In this document: one piece after another, positions 33,801 through 43,105 of the stretch
Numbering within the stretch: position 1 is the first letter of the stretch
Layout of the letters: each line of letters starts with the position of its first letter
From: Plasmodium coatneyi
Taxonomy: Eukaryota; Apicomplexa; Aconoidasida; Haemosporida; Plasmodiidae
NCBI RefSeq assembly: GCF_001680005.1
Contig: NC_033565.1
Location: 167,501 to 231,500 of the forward strand
DNA: 64,000 bases
Direction: 5' to 3'
The notes under the pieces: model-generated
What the model saw: the letters and a program-made list of their open reading frames with translations, nothing else
The model's database searches: none
Told to the model about the DNA's origin: nothing
Position numbers and translations under genes: made by a program

Positions 33801-35454
33801 ATCCATTGAAGACAGGAAAAATGAAGTACTAAATGAGAATCGCCTATTAACAGGAGAGGGGCTAAAGGAACTCGGTTTCACCTCCACACCAACTAGTAAG
33901 GCAGCCATTCATAGCATAAACCTGCTGGAAGGTATAGATACGAATGCTCTGAAAAATGCCTACAGAATAGAGAAACAAAGTGAACCAAAGGAAAAAACAC
34001 CGACGCCGAAAAAGGAACCACCAAAGATGGCACCGAAAGAAAAAGGAGGCGAAAAAGGAGGCAAAAAGGGAGGACCCAAATTTATGAAGGGACCCCCAAA
34101 AGGAGTAAAAGGAGGACCTGTTATAGGAAAGGGAAAGGGTAAAATATCCATAATGAAGCAAGCAAAGGATGAAGGAAAAACCAAGAGATTTTTCTGGGAA
34201 GCCCTATTCGAACAAGACATTCCAGGAACATTATTTGAAGACAAAAAGGAATTAATATCCAAAATAGCCATAGAAAAAGAAAGTGTGGAGAAATCATTTG
34301 CCAAAGCTGTTAGTAAAAAGGAAGAAACAGGAGAATTGAAAATTAAAAAACCAAAGGTTATTCAACTATTGCCTGATTCGAAGAGGGAATACAATATGTC
34401 CATTGCTCTATCCAAATTTAATAATTACACATTCAAAGAAATAAGGGATGCTATCATGGATCTAAATCCAAAAATACTTAACATTGACAACACAGAAGTT
34501 TTAATGCAGTATGTACCCACGGCAGAAGAATTCGAAATCGTTAAGGAGTACATACTTTCAAATGGTGACTTGAACTTAGTTGACAAACCAGAACAGTACG
34601 TTGCCGCACTTATGGGAGTGCCACTACTAAAGCAGAGATTGGAGTCCCATTATTTTGCTCTATCGTTTAAGGAGAATTACGAAAATACCTTAACTCCGCT
34701 GGAAAATATATTAGAATCATGCGAAGCGGTGAAAAATTCTACAAAACTTTTCACCATTTTGTTTACCATATTAAATGTGGGTAACACATTAAACTATGGA
34801 GATCCCCAAAGGGGAAATGCCTTTGGCTTTAAACTAACAACCTTGGCTAAGCTAAATGATATACGATCAACCACCAAGCCAGTTAAAACGCTTTTTCAAT
34901 ATATTTGCGAAATTATCTATCAAAAAAGTGCAGACACTTTAGAAATTATTGAAGAACTGAGATCCATCGAGAAGGTTACCAAAACGGACAAACAGATAAT
35001 CGACTCTATTCTGCAGAAACTAAAATTAGGTTCTAACAAAATTAAAAACGTCTTAGATCAAGCTAAAAAGAATCCAGATGATCCATTATATGAAGCACTC
35101 AAAGAATTCTACTTTAGTGTAGAACCCAAAATTGAAGAATTAGATACTTTCTACAACCAAACCTTTGCTGTGTTCAAGGAAATTGCTCTCTACTTAGGCT
35201 ATAAGGAAAAGGAAGTTGCAAACATACAAGTACAAGATTTTTTTAAAGAATTGTGGAAATTCATCCAGTCAATTGAATTTAACAGAAAAACAATTAACGA
35301 GACGACTCTCAAGGAGCTCAAGAAAAAAGAAAAGGAACTGGAAAATGTCAAGAAGGGAGCGGTCCTTAGTAAAAAACAAAATTTCACCATCGTTAAGAAG
35401 CAAGAGAAGGAGTCAAAAACGAAGCTGGAAAAAAAAACGTTCAAGATATTTTAA
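27832..35454 (+). CDS. FRM1: Formin 1, actin-nucleating FH2 protein
   Basis: A 2540-residue single-exon protein. The N-terminal 400 residues are helical with TPR-like repeats (about 220-390; for example EECYYLKYLFMIEKCF and NWGLLLRLSGNTMESLHKYL). A long disordered middle follows, rich in Ser/Asn/Asp/Lys. A short Gly/Lys/Pro segment (about 2070-2105) sits where FH1 would be, but it has no polyproline run. The FH2 domain spans about 2110-2500: the lasso Trp in RFFWEALFEQ, a 'GTLF' turn, and the signature GNTLNYGD with GNAFGFKLTTLAKL near 2316-2340. A basic tail ends the protein. FH2 dimers nucleate and elongate actin filaments. In Plasmodium, formin 1 acts near the apical end and supplies F-actin for gliding and invasion (family knowledge). 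TPR at the N-terminus distinguishes formin 1 from formin 2. Confidence 0.93.
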   Translation: MENKKIALATINDIETDKNVDALSLITKIDLKLTNGKNGNSTKIRNINFEDSLRMNDEQIKVKEAVFILHNMENFNYSISYTEIQDIRNDLRLFAINNYHEKKYTDCLIQSIHSYMIAKKYYSKYFGFYITGDMSTELILICKCYVLVEKYSEGKKYLHELKFLIDNTLIYIHKKGILDDDQHKKVEQVNNASKVKSLDSNYEEPVILCGTEVLSNILYIFADLLSLYKQNEEAECYYLKYLFMIEKCFKADSLNYSDALNDVCSYYIKIRDYSKALPLCEQILEIRKKFFGDYNAENPNEVIADCYCNWGLLLRLSGNTMESLHKYLIAVDMRMRIHKTRQTIQVQDILLSFAILMQQLNNFRMSLQLYKEVYSFYKSYYGPDDMNTKVVFKLIEELEKDIMKENTKGKKKGSSTEVENCMTTINDKLRRDNKVEKEWNNFNSKSDNMSKKSDVDPNLIQNLMNEQVLINTRNMPSKNLSNKRTFISMEGKLKYNDLNYSSIDAYKHMQSNKQFEIFKSSFFTISSINRIKSLYADSWKSTLIPSTYILPFVETKLVDNNLVKYAQCKDFQNAIIYKRKILPIVNIPLIERGYVKLENDQPIMICNDDAKLLLNEWNVKEPFVDSKGKVISKYEDLDKEFNMFISILDENNEVMLGFYNNPLLVPNPAIFHCLILGDPYYFHRYNQVNNLYSFDNSSMLNGKHFNKKFLRPDKINASNINANSNNLHDSNKYEKIKNGSTKHLGLGAKNGSFQIAQKKSIAEESSTNGEAMNKEGHAKPDETLDRSMTNELVKGKNLLKEESEGEALKEQKKGETSEEKSEVKRDDQQDAQQSDKNESRRESRRESRKGTMSQTQNQPKSTAQSELDELNQLMKKIKSKEERQVKTTSNIFSDPKEAPKQKLPIKKVHVLQFKNNNSSTLFSREKYALKSTGKLSNVFSRPKEKIKLIGYSNSNQNDKLEKTLREIKLNKEPILKASIDHNIRMDLQSNMNSMEQHDIDNLKREIYYENAKSSNSHTNSDDSTSGNDSEKLSSCRKYHKYKGKKRKSSTKLSKGSTSIGADSNSPNESDDYVESSSDFTAGSSNNSGTHIKTNHYRKAFYPQDCENDEDEDVIDICKILDVNQSYESSSQYSNASSLTSKKGSHKGNTSSYVINYENNRAGQPSDRSNSPFISEVNNVSNISNGHTIYEKDGKKECADLGDHQSGSPNILSKSNAFHIKDKISHIKNVNKSDILFKFRFNHEGSLSNENVLSDSDISESELYANPFGSAQGTATKWQSNGSETTEDGHSSEYSSFHRKNKQVGTSSNDEDNKINVPSAEENLFVSNDNKGFLKNNKDYSGVNKTGEEIVLSENEEFYEEIIFKEEKINSEDEEIADRSDIEKSDDMTYNNSEEHSNVGYQNGHFSKIYQDSQPYQQDEETTSEWQQNELADMDKEIFTDNLYLRSNFIEELDSNLITHKYISNNTEKEPSKEESLNGRNNIPTDLLNNKMDNTHSNKSYKKRKGKKFLSNNKHLPENEADISLSNYHDEYSSKNDSVNIVYYRPYDDKEHTKRENTNDRHITGTELCSNLSSTSIHSIRAVYSDNNITQECDINYDSSFYSNVGSDNNSNIMKGKKKKKKATFLHPNKATKFSKLLSFFSKKKKEKLPKSSTSSGEPTPSKHSPLNEKDKDTLFPSNPFSDISIDKKNEKDVSLSNNAKLRNGKKKRLFLSEPLHGMDKPKLSIKPKGLGLKKVLMMKKGIFSKKSALEKKESLSKGSEVGAVEEKGKAPLVNKSPEGDAGTGEAGNAGDASEISKTPEPSGEANTNDQPIEEANAKEDPTKETGNEDKSVTKENSKEITSDEESNEKNNEASENVENKFPKKMNPLSVPKKIMVKKIVPKIVVNKEIIIKDKSTIKKSVDIKHEVKTVKNINDKLPFDVLRKVKYCKIGFEPDETLGTLPTVHLLNEDKVLIAIVPWQLDLTSFSLAKSSVEEETIKKIGLMHKKFDLSIEDRKNEVLNENRLLTGEGLKELGFTSTPTSKAAIHSINLLEGIDTNALKNAYRIEKQSEPKEKTPTPKKEPPKMAPKEKGGEKGGKKGGPKFMKGPPKGVKGGPVIGKGKGKISIMKQAKDEGKTKRFFWEALFEQDIPGTLFEDKKELISKIAIEKESVEKSFAKAVSKKEETGELKIKKPKVIQLLPDSKREYNMSIALSKFNNYTFKEIRDAIMDLNPKILNIDNTEVLMQYVPTAEEFEIVKEYILSNGDLNLVDKPEQYVAALMGVPLLKQRLESHYFALSFKENYENTLTPLENILESCEAVKNSTKLFTILFTILNVGNTLNYGDPQRGNAFGFKLTTLAKLNDIRSTTKPVKTLFQYICEIIYQKSADTLEIIEELRSIEKVTKTDKQIIDSILQKLKLGSNKIKNVLDQAKKNPDDPLYEALKEFYFSVEPKIEELDTFYNQTFAVFKEIALYLGYKEKEVANIQVQDFFKELWKFIQSIEFNRKTINETTLKELKKKEKELENVKKGAVLSKKQNFTIVKKQEKESKTKLEKKTFKIF

Positions 35455-35991
35455 TGTAAATGTACTGAAAAAATTGTGCAGCGTAACTTGTCTGCACAAA
35501 ATGGGCGATCCCATTGGAATTTTGCCTGCCTCATCAGAAGAAAATCGTTTTTCCTTCATTTTAGTTAATCCTATAGTTAATTTATTTTTGCACATTTCTA
35601 TAATGTATGTGTTTGCATAACCTTTTTTGGCGCCAATTTATCCGCCGCGACGTCCGTGCACATCGATTCGTGAACCCCCCTTTTCGAACACGTTTCTGTG
35701 AAAATTCATTCACCATATGAGAAGAACCGCCCAATGTCACGCATCGCGAAAACAAGGGTGTAATTTTTTTTTTTTTCCAATTTTGTTCCGGTTTAGTTAA
35801 ACAATGCAAACTCAAACAAAGAGATAGCACAACGTTCCCAACTTAGTCACTTAAAAAAGAAAAGTTGACAAATTTGGTTTGCTTCACAAATATATATCTT
35901 CTAATTTTTATAGAGAACAAAAAAAAAAAAAAAAAAAAAATATGCTTTATTGCTACCAACTGGAAGAACAAAGAATGCGAAAGATAATTCT
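35455..35991. other. Convergent intergenic region
   Basis: The 3' flanks of formin 1 (+) and the CPW-WPC gene (-). It contains an A-run of 22 at 35919-35940. No gene was recognised. Confidence 0.6.
35919..35940. repeat. Poly(dA) tract, 22 bases
   Basis: An uninterrupted A-run in the convergent spacer after formin 1. A candidate length-polymorphic microsatellite. Confidence 0.85.
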
Positions 35992-37614
35992 TCATTGATA
36001 ATTTTTCTTCAGTCTCCACCTGTAACGGTGCAAGTATTTGCAAAATATATAATACGCAACGTGCTTGATGTTATTAACCCATGCTTAATATGACTCAAAC
36101 TAACCTCGTCGCGGCAGCTGTAATGGGCATGTCGCCGTCTGGGCAATCGTCCAGCACATTTACATGATCGCAGGCCCTTTTTAAAACGGTGAAATGATTA
36201 ATGAAAAAATAAATGCACAAATGAGAATAGAAAAGTTCTACATTAGGCAAACTTCCCATGTGAATAACGAAAGAAATTCACTCCGTCCAAATTTCGACGT
36301 GATGACATCTTTCTAATCATTCGTTCTGTCCTATGTGGTATTACCACCAAGCGTGACATTTTAAGCTCCACTCCTCCAACATTTGAATAGTATGGCCAGA
36401 AAAATTCACTTGAAATTTACAGGGCCCATGATATAGCACAGACGGTTCGCACGATCGCAAAGTGCCCTTCACTTTCTCCCATTTTTCTTCAAAAAAAATA
36501 GATAATTTGCACAAATATAAACAGGTGGATGCATATGCACGTTTATTCCATTGCATACTTGTGACATTAGCATGGTGGAGAAAAAGAAACGCGTATTCGT
36601 GCCTTTTCTTTTTTTTTTTATCGTTTTTCCCCGTCTTCATGCATTACCTGGACAATAGGAAGTAAAATTCCTCACACATTTTTTGCAGGGCCAAAATGTT
36701 TGGCATTCTTTAGACCACGTTTCCTTTGTCTTCTCTGTCATGTCTTTTATGTTGAGCGGCTCCCCAACACATGGGCCTAATGAGCAAAAGGGGGGTGAAA
36801 AAAATAGTTATTCCTAAAAAGGGTGAATAGGTAAAATAGGAAAAGCTGAAGTGGGCTTATAAGTAACTTTTCATCTTTAACCGTCATAGGTGGAAGACGG
36901 TGCGCATATCTCTTCGTCAATTTGGTGAACAGATCCGATATAGTTATAATCCTGAATATGTTAACATGAGAGCGTTTTCCCTTAATTTGTCGTAAAATAT
37001 AACAAAATGAAAAAAAAAAAAAAAAAAATTGCAAGAGTTTCCCTAACATTTGGACAAGGCGTGTTGTAGTCCCTTTCACAAATAATATCCGGGTCAATAA
37101 ATTCAGCCTTATTCACTAACAAAGGAAGCAAAGTAAATTAGCAATGTAGAAAAGTGTCATGTGTAGAGGCAACACTACAACGTGTGTAGTGTGCTTGATT
37201 TTGAAGGGGATAATTTCCTTCCAGTACATTCGACGTTTGGTGGCGGAATGGTTTTTAATTCCTTTAATAGCTGAAACGGTGAAAATATTGAGGGGTATAT
37301 AATTGTTCTAATTCAGGTGTACGCTATGAAGAAGAAGCTGGATGCTTCTCTTCTCTGCAACAGGTGTGTACACATGTGCATATACACGCATGTGTGTTCA
37401 TTTTTGCCCTACCTCCCCCGCGAGGTTCGTGTTTGAGGGACGGCCATTAATCGTCGTTGGTGATCTTGAAGAGCTCGTTATTATGTCGCCTAAAAATTGT
37501 GCACGTTTACGTTTTATGCTTTAACCCATCAATTGATTTATATGCGTGCAAGCATATACTCAGTGGCACGGTCCAATATACTAACTTGTCACATTTAAAA
37601 ATGCCAAAATTCAT
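35992..37614 (-). CDS. CPW-WPC family protein, nine exons
   Basis: Reconstructed from short exons (minus strand): 37560-37614, 37413-37489, 37228-37270, 37048-37115, 36882-36951, 36648-36776, 36345-36486, 36105-36176, 35992-36019. Together they make 684 nt, or 227 residues, with every junction in phase. It has two CPW-WPC-type units. The first runs CERDYNTPCPN, CAPSSTYDGPC, CQTFWPC. The second runs CVRNFTSYCPEKW, CEPSVLYHGPC, CHAWWAC. A short Cys-containing tail (DHVNVLDDCPDGD) follows. CPW-WPC proteins are apicomplexan, secreted, and several are on the zygote/ookinete surface (family knowledge). The family and exons 4-8 are secure. The first exon (a 19-residue hydrophobic start, weak as a signal peptide) and exon 2 are tentative. 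Domain 1 has lost the Trp of 'CPW', and domain 2 has Ala in place of Pro in 'WPC'. Confidence 0.78.
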
Positions 37615-38515
37615 TTCTACAATTTTGTGCAAAAAAAATGTTAGATTTTTTCTTTTCCTAAAGAACCTGCACTCCCCCCTATGTTCTCTAACTCGGTGTC
37701 CGAAAAGAGTTCATCTTTCTTCCGTGTTCATTCGGACATTTTAGTATATAAAAAAAAAAAAAAATACATTTAAGGCTAAAATGTAATACTCCTTCCGGCA
37801 TTATCTGTTCTCTTAATTTCTCTTATCGAATTTTCTGGCTATAACATATTCACACGTTTGCGTAATAACGCTCCAAATGAGTAAGCCATTTTCGTTGCAT
37901 ACGGTTATGCACTCATAAGGTACATTTTTCCGCACTACATGGATGTGCACCTTTTTTCATTTACATTTTTACAAACTTACGATCTCATTTTCACACAAAG
38001 CTATCTCGAAACAGAAAAAAAGAAAGAGGAAGAATGGGAAAAGGTTATTCATTTTTAGTAACAATTTTGCGCTCTAACTGTACAATGACAAACTTATTTA
38101 TTATGTGTTAAATGTATCCAGGTACTCCCTTACGTATGTTCTTATGCGCATAAGTGTACATGGACGTGGCACCCTTTTTGCAAACCTCAAACGTCCAAAT
38201 GGAAGAATTGTAGTTTGCAACACAGGCCTATTTCATTTCACGCCAACATCACACCGTTTTTATGTACCAACTCGTCATAATAATGCCCAGATTAAACACC
38301 TTAACGTGTAGTTACACATTAACACTTTTTTTCTTATAGTGTACAGCTTAACGCTTTTTCCTTTCTTACTTTATTTTATTTATTCTTTTTTTGTGCGTTC
38401 TGTTCATGTGAAAAAGGTGATGACAACAAAGATAAGCCAGGAAAAGACAAAAATACAAAAATAGTAAAAACAAATTGTAGTGTACAAATTGTGAATAAAA
38501 AAACACGTAAACAAT
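37615..38515. other. Divergent promoter region
   Basis: About 0.9 kb between the CPW-WPC gene (-) and DPM3 (+), A+T-rich with an A-run near 37750-37763. No supported coding frame. The true first exon of the CPW-WPC gene might extend into it. Confidence 0.5.
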
Positions 38516-39060
38516 ATGCTGACAAGGGGGCAGGCTATCGTAATCATTTTCCTATTTTCTACAATTTTGTGGATATACAAATTTGACAAATACAAAAAAT
38601 CAAATAACCTCGTTAAATGGATACTCGTAAAAAACAGGAAAATATATTAACAAGACAAATTGTGAAAATATGGAAAAACTTTCCATCTATTCTTTTCACC
38701 ATAACAAATAATTTACAAAAAAATTAGCAAAGATGAAAAGAAACAAATGAATTTTTCCTTTTTTATAACTTACAGATTCCGCTCTATCTCATAGCTGCAA
38801 TATCGACCTACGCGATTGTGTCCATATCTATAAGCTTATACAATTTTAATAACGTGCCCAATGGTCAGGAAGATTTGCTAAATGTAATGATACAAAAAAA
38901 AATTCAACCAGTTTATGCGTCACGTGTCTAATAATTTACAACTACTTCTTTTCCATACTGTGTATCCCTGCAATATATTTTTTCACTTTTATAACATTTC
39001 TTGAAGGAGCTGAAGAACATCAGAAAGGAACTGGAGCAGAGAAATTTCACGTTTAGTTAA
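38516..39060 (+). CDS. DPM3: Dolichol-phosphate mannosyltransferase subunit 3
   Basis: Three short exons, 38516-38626, 38776-38883 and 39007-39060, all in phase 0, encode 90 residues; human DPM3 has 92. Donors are GTAAAA and GTAATG; acceptors are TTACAG and TTGAAG. Two membrane segments lie at about residues 5-21 and 38-60; the second starts IPLYLIAAISTYAIV. The conserved C-terminal pattern follows: YNFNNVPNGQEDLLNEL, then IRKELEQRNFTF, compared with DPM3 'V..FNDC..A..EL...I..A..DL...G'. DPM3 anchors the catalytic DPM1 in the ER membrane. The complex makes dolichol-phosphate-mannose, the mannose donor for GPI anchors, which hold many Plasmodium surface proteins. A DPM3 implies the human-type DPM1 that lacks its own anchor. 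Confidence 0.85.
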
Positions 39061-39184
39061 AAATTACAAAATGAGGGGAGATGGTAACTTCTTTCGACAC
39101 AATTTGTTTCGTCAGAAGAGGATTTTACGATGAAACGGACGCGAACTGTGTCATTGAGGGGGGGTTATTCTTCACTTCGCCGCT

Positions 39185-42183
39185 TTACCGATTTACTACC
39201 CCTTTCTTCGAAAAGACGCCCTTGAGGACTATATTTTTCGGCGAAAAGGACATGGGGAATGAGTGCAGTGACAGATTTAACTCCTCCCCCTCGGCCCCAC
39301 TTCCCGTGGCACTAAACAACTTTTGCAAAATTTGAAACCTCAGGTTATTATAAAAGTGCATACACTTAAATGAAATTCCGGCGTTTTCGCTTTCACACAA
39401 TTTGGACAGCAAATTAACAAACGAATATATGTTCGGGATGGTTCTCCTCATGATTTTTTTCCCATACTTGTCGTACCTTTTCTTGTATATGGAAAAATCG
39501 TCTAAATCACCCAAATGGGCAACATCGTCCATGTCTCCACCTCCATCGCCATCCTTGTGTGTTTTCCCATCTCTGGAAGAAGCCTGCATATTCAGATGAG
39601 AAACCTCCTCAGTCGAACCCTCTGCAGCATACATCACATCGGTGTGCTCCCCTTTTGATGCCCCACCCGTATCCTCTGCACACTGGCCAATGCTGTAGCC
39701 CACCTGGGCGTAATACTCCCCTTTGTAAATATAACTTTCAATTTGATTAACTATCATATCATTGTTAAAATCGAAAATGTGTTTTCTCAATTCTCTATAT
39801 TTCGTATAACAACAGGAGCAAGTGAGAAAGGGGATCCTTTCTTCGACGCAGGTCCTCAAAATATAATCTGTTAACCCTCCACAGGAATGTAAACCAACTA
39901 TTAAATTTATTTTATATTTTTTAAAGTCAAAATTTAATATCGATTCGTGCATAATTAACACGTTCTTTATTTTGTTTGCAAAAATTTTAATGAAACAACT
40001 GAAGAGTGAATTTACGTTAATGTCTAATATAATTACGAGGACGTTTTTAAAGGCTAGCGAAATGTGAATTCCCAAATCTCCTTTCCCTCCCCCGACGTCC
40101 AGGATGCAATAATCGTACGTCAAATTGGGGTCACAATCAATGTTTGCGCTTTTCCCCATTTTAGGCGTTACATTTTGTTCCTCTTCAAAGGTTACTCCAT
40201 CAGCGCGGTCATAATTCATAGGTGTATTTTCCTCATCCAACCTTTTGCAATTCATGATCAAGTCCCCACTCGTCTTCGTGCATCCCTCCACGTAGAACCT
40301 CCTAATGTCGTAAAACTGGACATCACTCCATTTCGAATTTTCAAACAAGTTCACATTTTTTTCTCTCAAAAGTTGTACACTTCTTCTTATCTTTTCTGTG
40401 TTTTCCTCACTAACGAGTTGATCATTCTTCTCCATAAAGAGCTCTATGAATTCTAAATAATTTTGGAAAAACGTGTCGTTGCTTTCTATATACTTGTTCA
40501 CCAACGTGGACATGTGAAAAAATATATCTCCCCCACTAAACACCTTAATTTTTGAATTTCGTTCTTCTATTTCTTCGAGTAATATTTTTATGTGATTAAT
40601 CATCCACTGTACCTGTGGCATCTTCTTATTGTTCATATAGGACGTTATATCTTTTTTTTTCTTTTTTTTCGGCTTTTTTTTCTTCTTCTTCGTTTGTTCT
40701 GTGGCATCTCCACTCGCTCTTGTATCCACCACTACATGGTCATTAACCTGATTTAGGTTCAGATCACAGAGCATAATCCTGTGCAATCGTTTGTCATCAT
40801 TCATTTCCATTTTGTAGTTAAATTCGCTCGGCTCTATTTCAAACAGTTTGGGAATTACGTCAATAATTTTTAAAATGAAAATTTCAAAATTATTCATTTT
40901 CTGATTACTTATACTTTCATAATTTTTATTTTTGTAGATAATGCTTCGTATGAATCTTCTTTTCGTGTCCTCTTTACTGTTATAAATCTGCCGAATGGAG
41001 ATTTCCTTCATTTGCAAACTTCTGCACACAGTTAGCATGGAAAAAAAACCTCCTTCGAATAATTTTAACAGTTCGTTGATGTTGAAGAATTCGTAGTTAA
41101 CCTGAGGAGAAGGGGTACACATACATCTATGATTAATTGCTCTAACGATGACGGGCAAGTGGGTATAACAAATTGAATGGGCTTGCATAAAAAATTGTGG
41201 ACACTAACGGCGAGGAATGAACACAAAAGGAGGACTATTCAATACGAACTGTTTCTTTTCTTTCCACTCTCCTTAAACACATAAGGATGCACTCACATAT
41301 GTACACCCCTTCATTGGTACACCTCCCCATTCGAAACTATACACACGCACAACTTTTGCCTGTTTCTTATTTTATTTTATTCTTTCCGTACCTTCAGCAG
41401 GTAGGCCGAAAAAACCAATAGGGATTTCTCATTCGTGTTCGTCAAGGCAGGCAATCCTATAATGTACAACAGCGTATCCGTCTTTATGACCTTCCTTAAA
41501 ATTTCATACTTTATATATTCGTTCACTAAGAGTACAGGGTCATTTTCCATGTTATCTGTTGAGTTATCCTTTATGGGGCTCCCTTCCTCGGTAGATGTCT
41601 GCACATTTTCATTCCTTTTCACATCCGCATAAAACTCCTTGGACAGTCGAACGGAATGTTCGAACAAATCGCTACTGAAGCTGACGTCCTTATTGTCCAT
41701 CTGTCCTGTGTGAATGTCCTCCAATAAAGATTTTCGGAATAAATCAAATTTGTCTTCGTCCACGTAAAAGTCCTTGCTGATTACCAATTGGATGTTCTTA
41801 TCTTCTGATAAGGATTCTTCATTAAATTTATTTTCCACCACGCAAAAGTGAGCACCCTCATTATTATCACCCGTACAGGGGGAATTTACTTCCCCTTTAG
41901 GAGGATTCCCCTGCACATCATCATACTTCAAAACGTGATATCTATAAAATAAAACATTTTCCTTTGTATTTATTTTCCCATTCGAAATTGTGTCACAGAA
42001 GAGTAACAACTTTCCATGCCTCCTCACATTTTTCACCTTACAAATTAGGTGAACAAAATCTTTAAAATCATGTTTCAGTGATTTGGAGAAGGCGCTCAGC
42101 GCTTCAAAATGCACCTTCCTCTCGTCGTATATATTTATTTCGTGTTCAGTAACACCCACCATTGTGTTTCTATTTTCCCGCAT
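39185..42183 (-). CDS. OB-fold plus SAM-dependent methyltransferase protein
   Basis: Two exons, 41392-42183 and 39185-41101, join in phase 0 (donor GTACGG, acceptor CTCCTCAG) to give 902 residues. The upstream frame opens at GTG (42231), so the start is moved to ATG 42183. The second half holds a methyltransferase of the Methyltransf_32/METTL25-like type: motif I CILDVGGGKGDLG, then VIILDINVNSL, NLIVGLHSCGGLTDYIL and PFLTCSCCYTKY. The N-terminal exon looks like a split tRNA-anticodon-type OB fold: VHLICKVKNVRRHGKLLLF at about residues 42-62 and LLYIIGLPALTNTNEKSLLV at about 237-256, with a 170-residue charged insertion between. A Lys-rich stretch lies near 40640-40690. The substrate is probably RNA (inference). 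A short poly-Lys tract and an Asp/Gly-rich insertion are low complexity. Confidence 0.82.
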
Positions 42184-43105
42184 CGTACATCTGCTTGTTG
42201 GCGCTTGTGTAAATGCATACGTGGATAACACGCAGCAGCATGCACTACAAATGGTTAACTTCTGAGTTTCGCAGTTGCTTCCATCTTTTGAAAGCCCACA
42301 ACAAAATGAAGTTCAATTCATTGGTTAAGAAGCATATTCACAAAAAAAAAAAAATTCAACTAAACTGTTTTTCCGACGAAAGGGGGGAAAATTTTTCTAA
42401 TTCGCAAATCTGCAAATAACATCGCATAAAATTTGCCCTCAATCTATGTAGAATGTTATGGGTATACATCTAAAGCTACACTTGCACATAAACTTAGCTT
42501 AACATTGTGATATTCCCGCTGAAAGGCGTTTACATATCTTATATGTTAACAGAACGGAAATGTACACCTACGTTTTATGTCTGCAGAAATGACTCTACGA
42601 TGAAGGTGAAAACTTTTTCTTAAGTAACATTAAGTATAAAGGGTTGGAAAAACATAAATAAAATTGTAAAAGAAAAAAAAAAAAAAAAATTTACTGACAA
42701 TTTTGACGGTAAAATATTCACCCTTTGTAGTAACGCTATTCGGCGTGTTTCCTTCCCAAAAAAAATACGGTCATGCAAACAAACACATAATTACATGTTC
42801 ACGTATGTACTACTTACGCATATTATATGTATACACGAATTTAACCATGTGGCTTGGTATAAAAACACGTTCTGCCAAAATAGCAAACCCAAGCAAAGCA
42901 CAGCTGAACGAATTTATAAAAAATAGCGTGACATAAAATTACAAAAAAATGACTGGAAAGAGGCGACCATTTTGATACATTTTTTGTGCCGCTTACCAAA
43001 GAAAACATTTTTATATATATGTGAAGCATTTCCAGATAAGGAAGAAAAAAGAAGAGATGCAGAGAGGACATTTTTCCCCACGCTTCGAATAACCTTTTTT
43101 CAAAG
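42184..43105. other. Divergent promoter region
   Basis: About 0.9 kb between the methyltransferase gene (-) and XAP5 (+). It has an A-run near 42672-42689. No supported gene or RNA was found. Confidence 0.55.
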
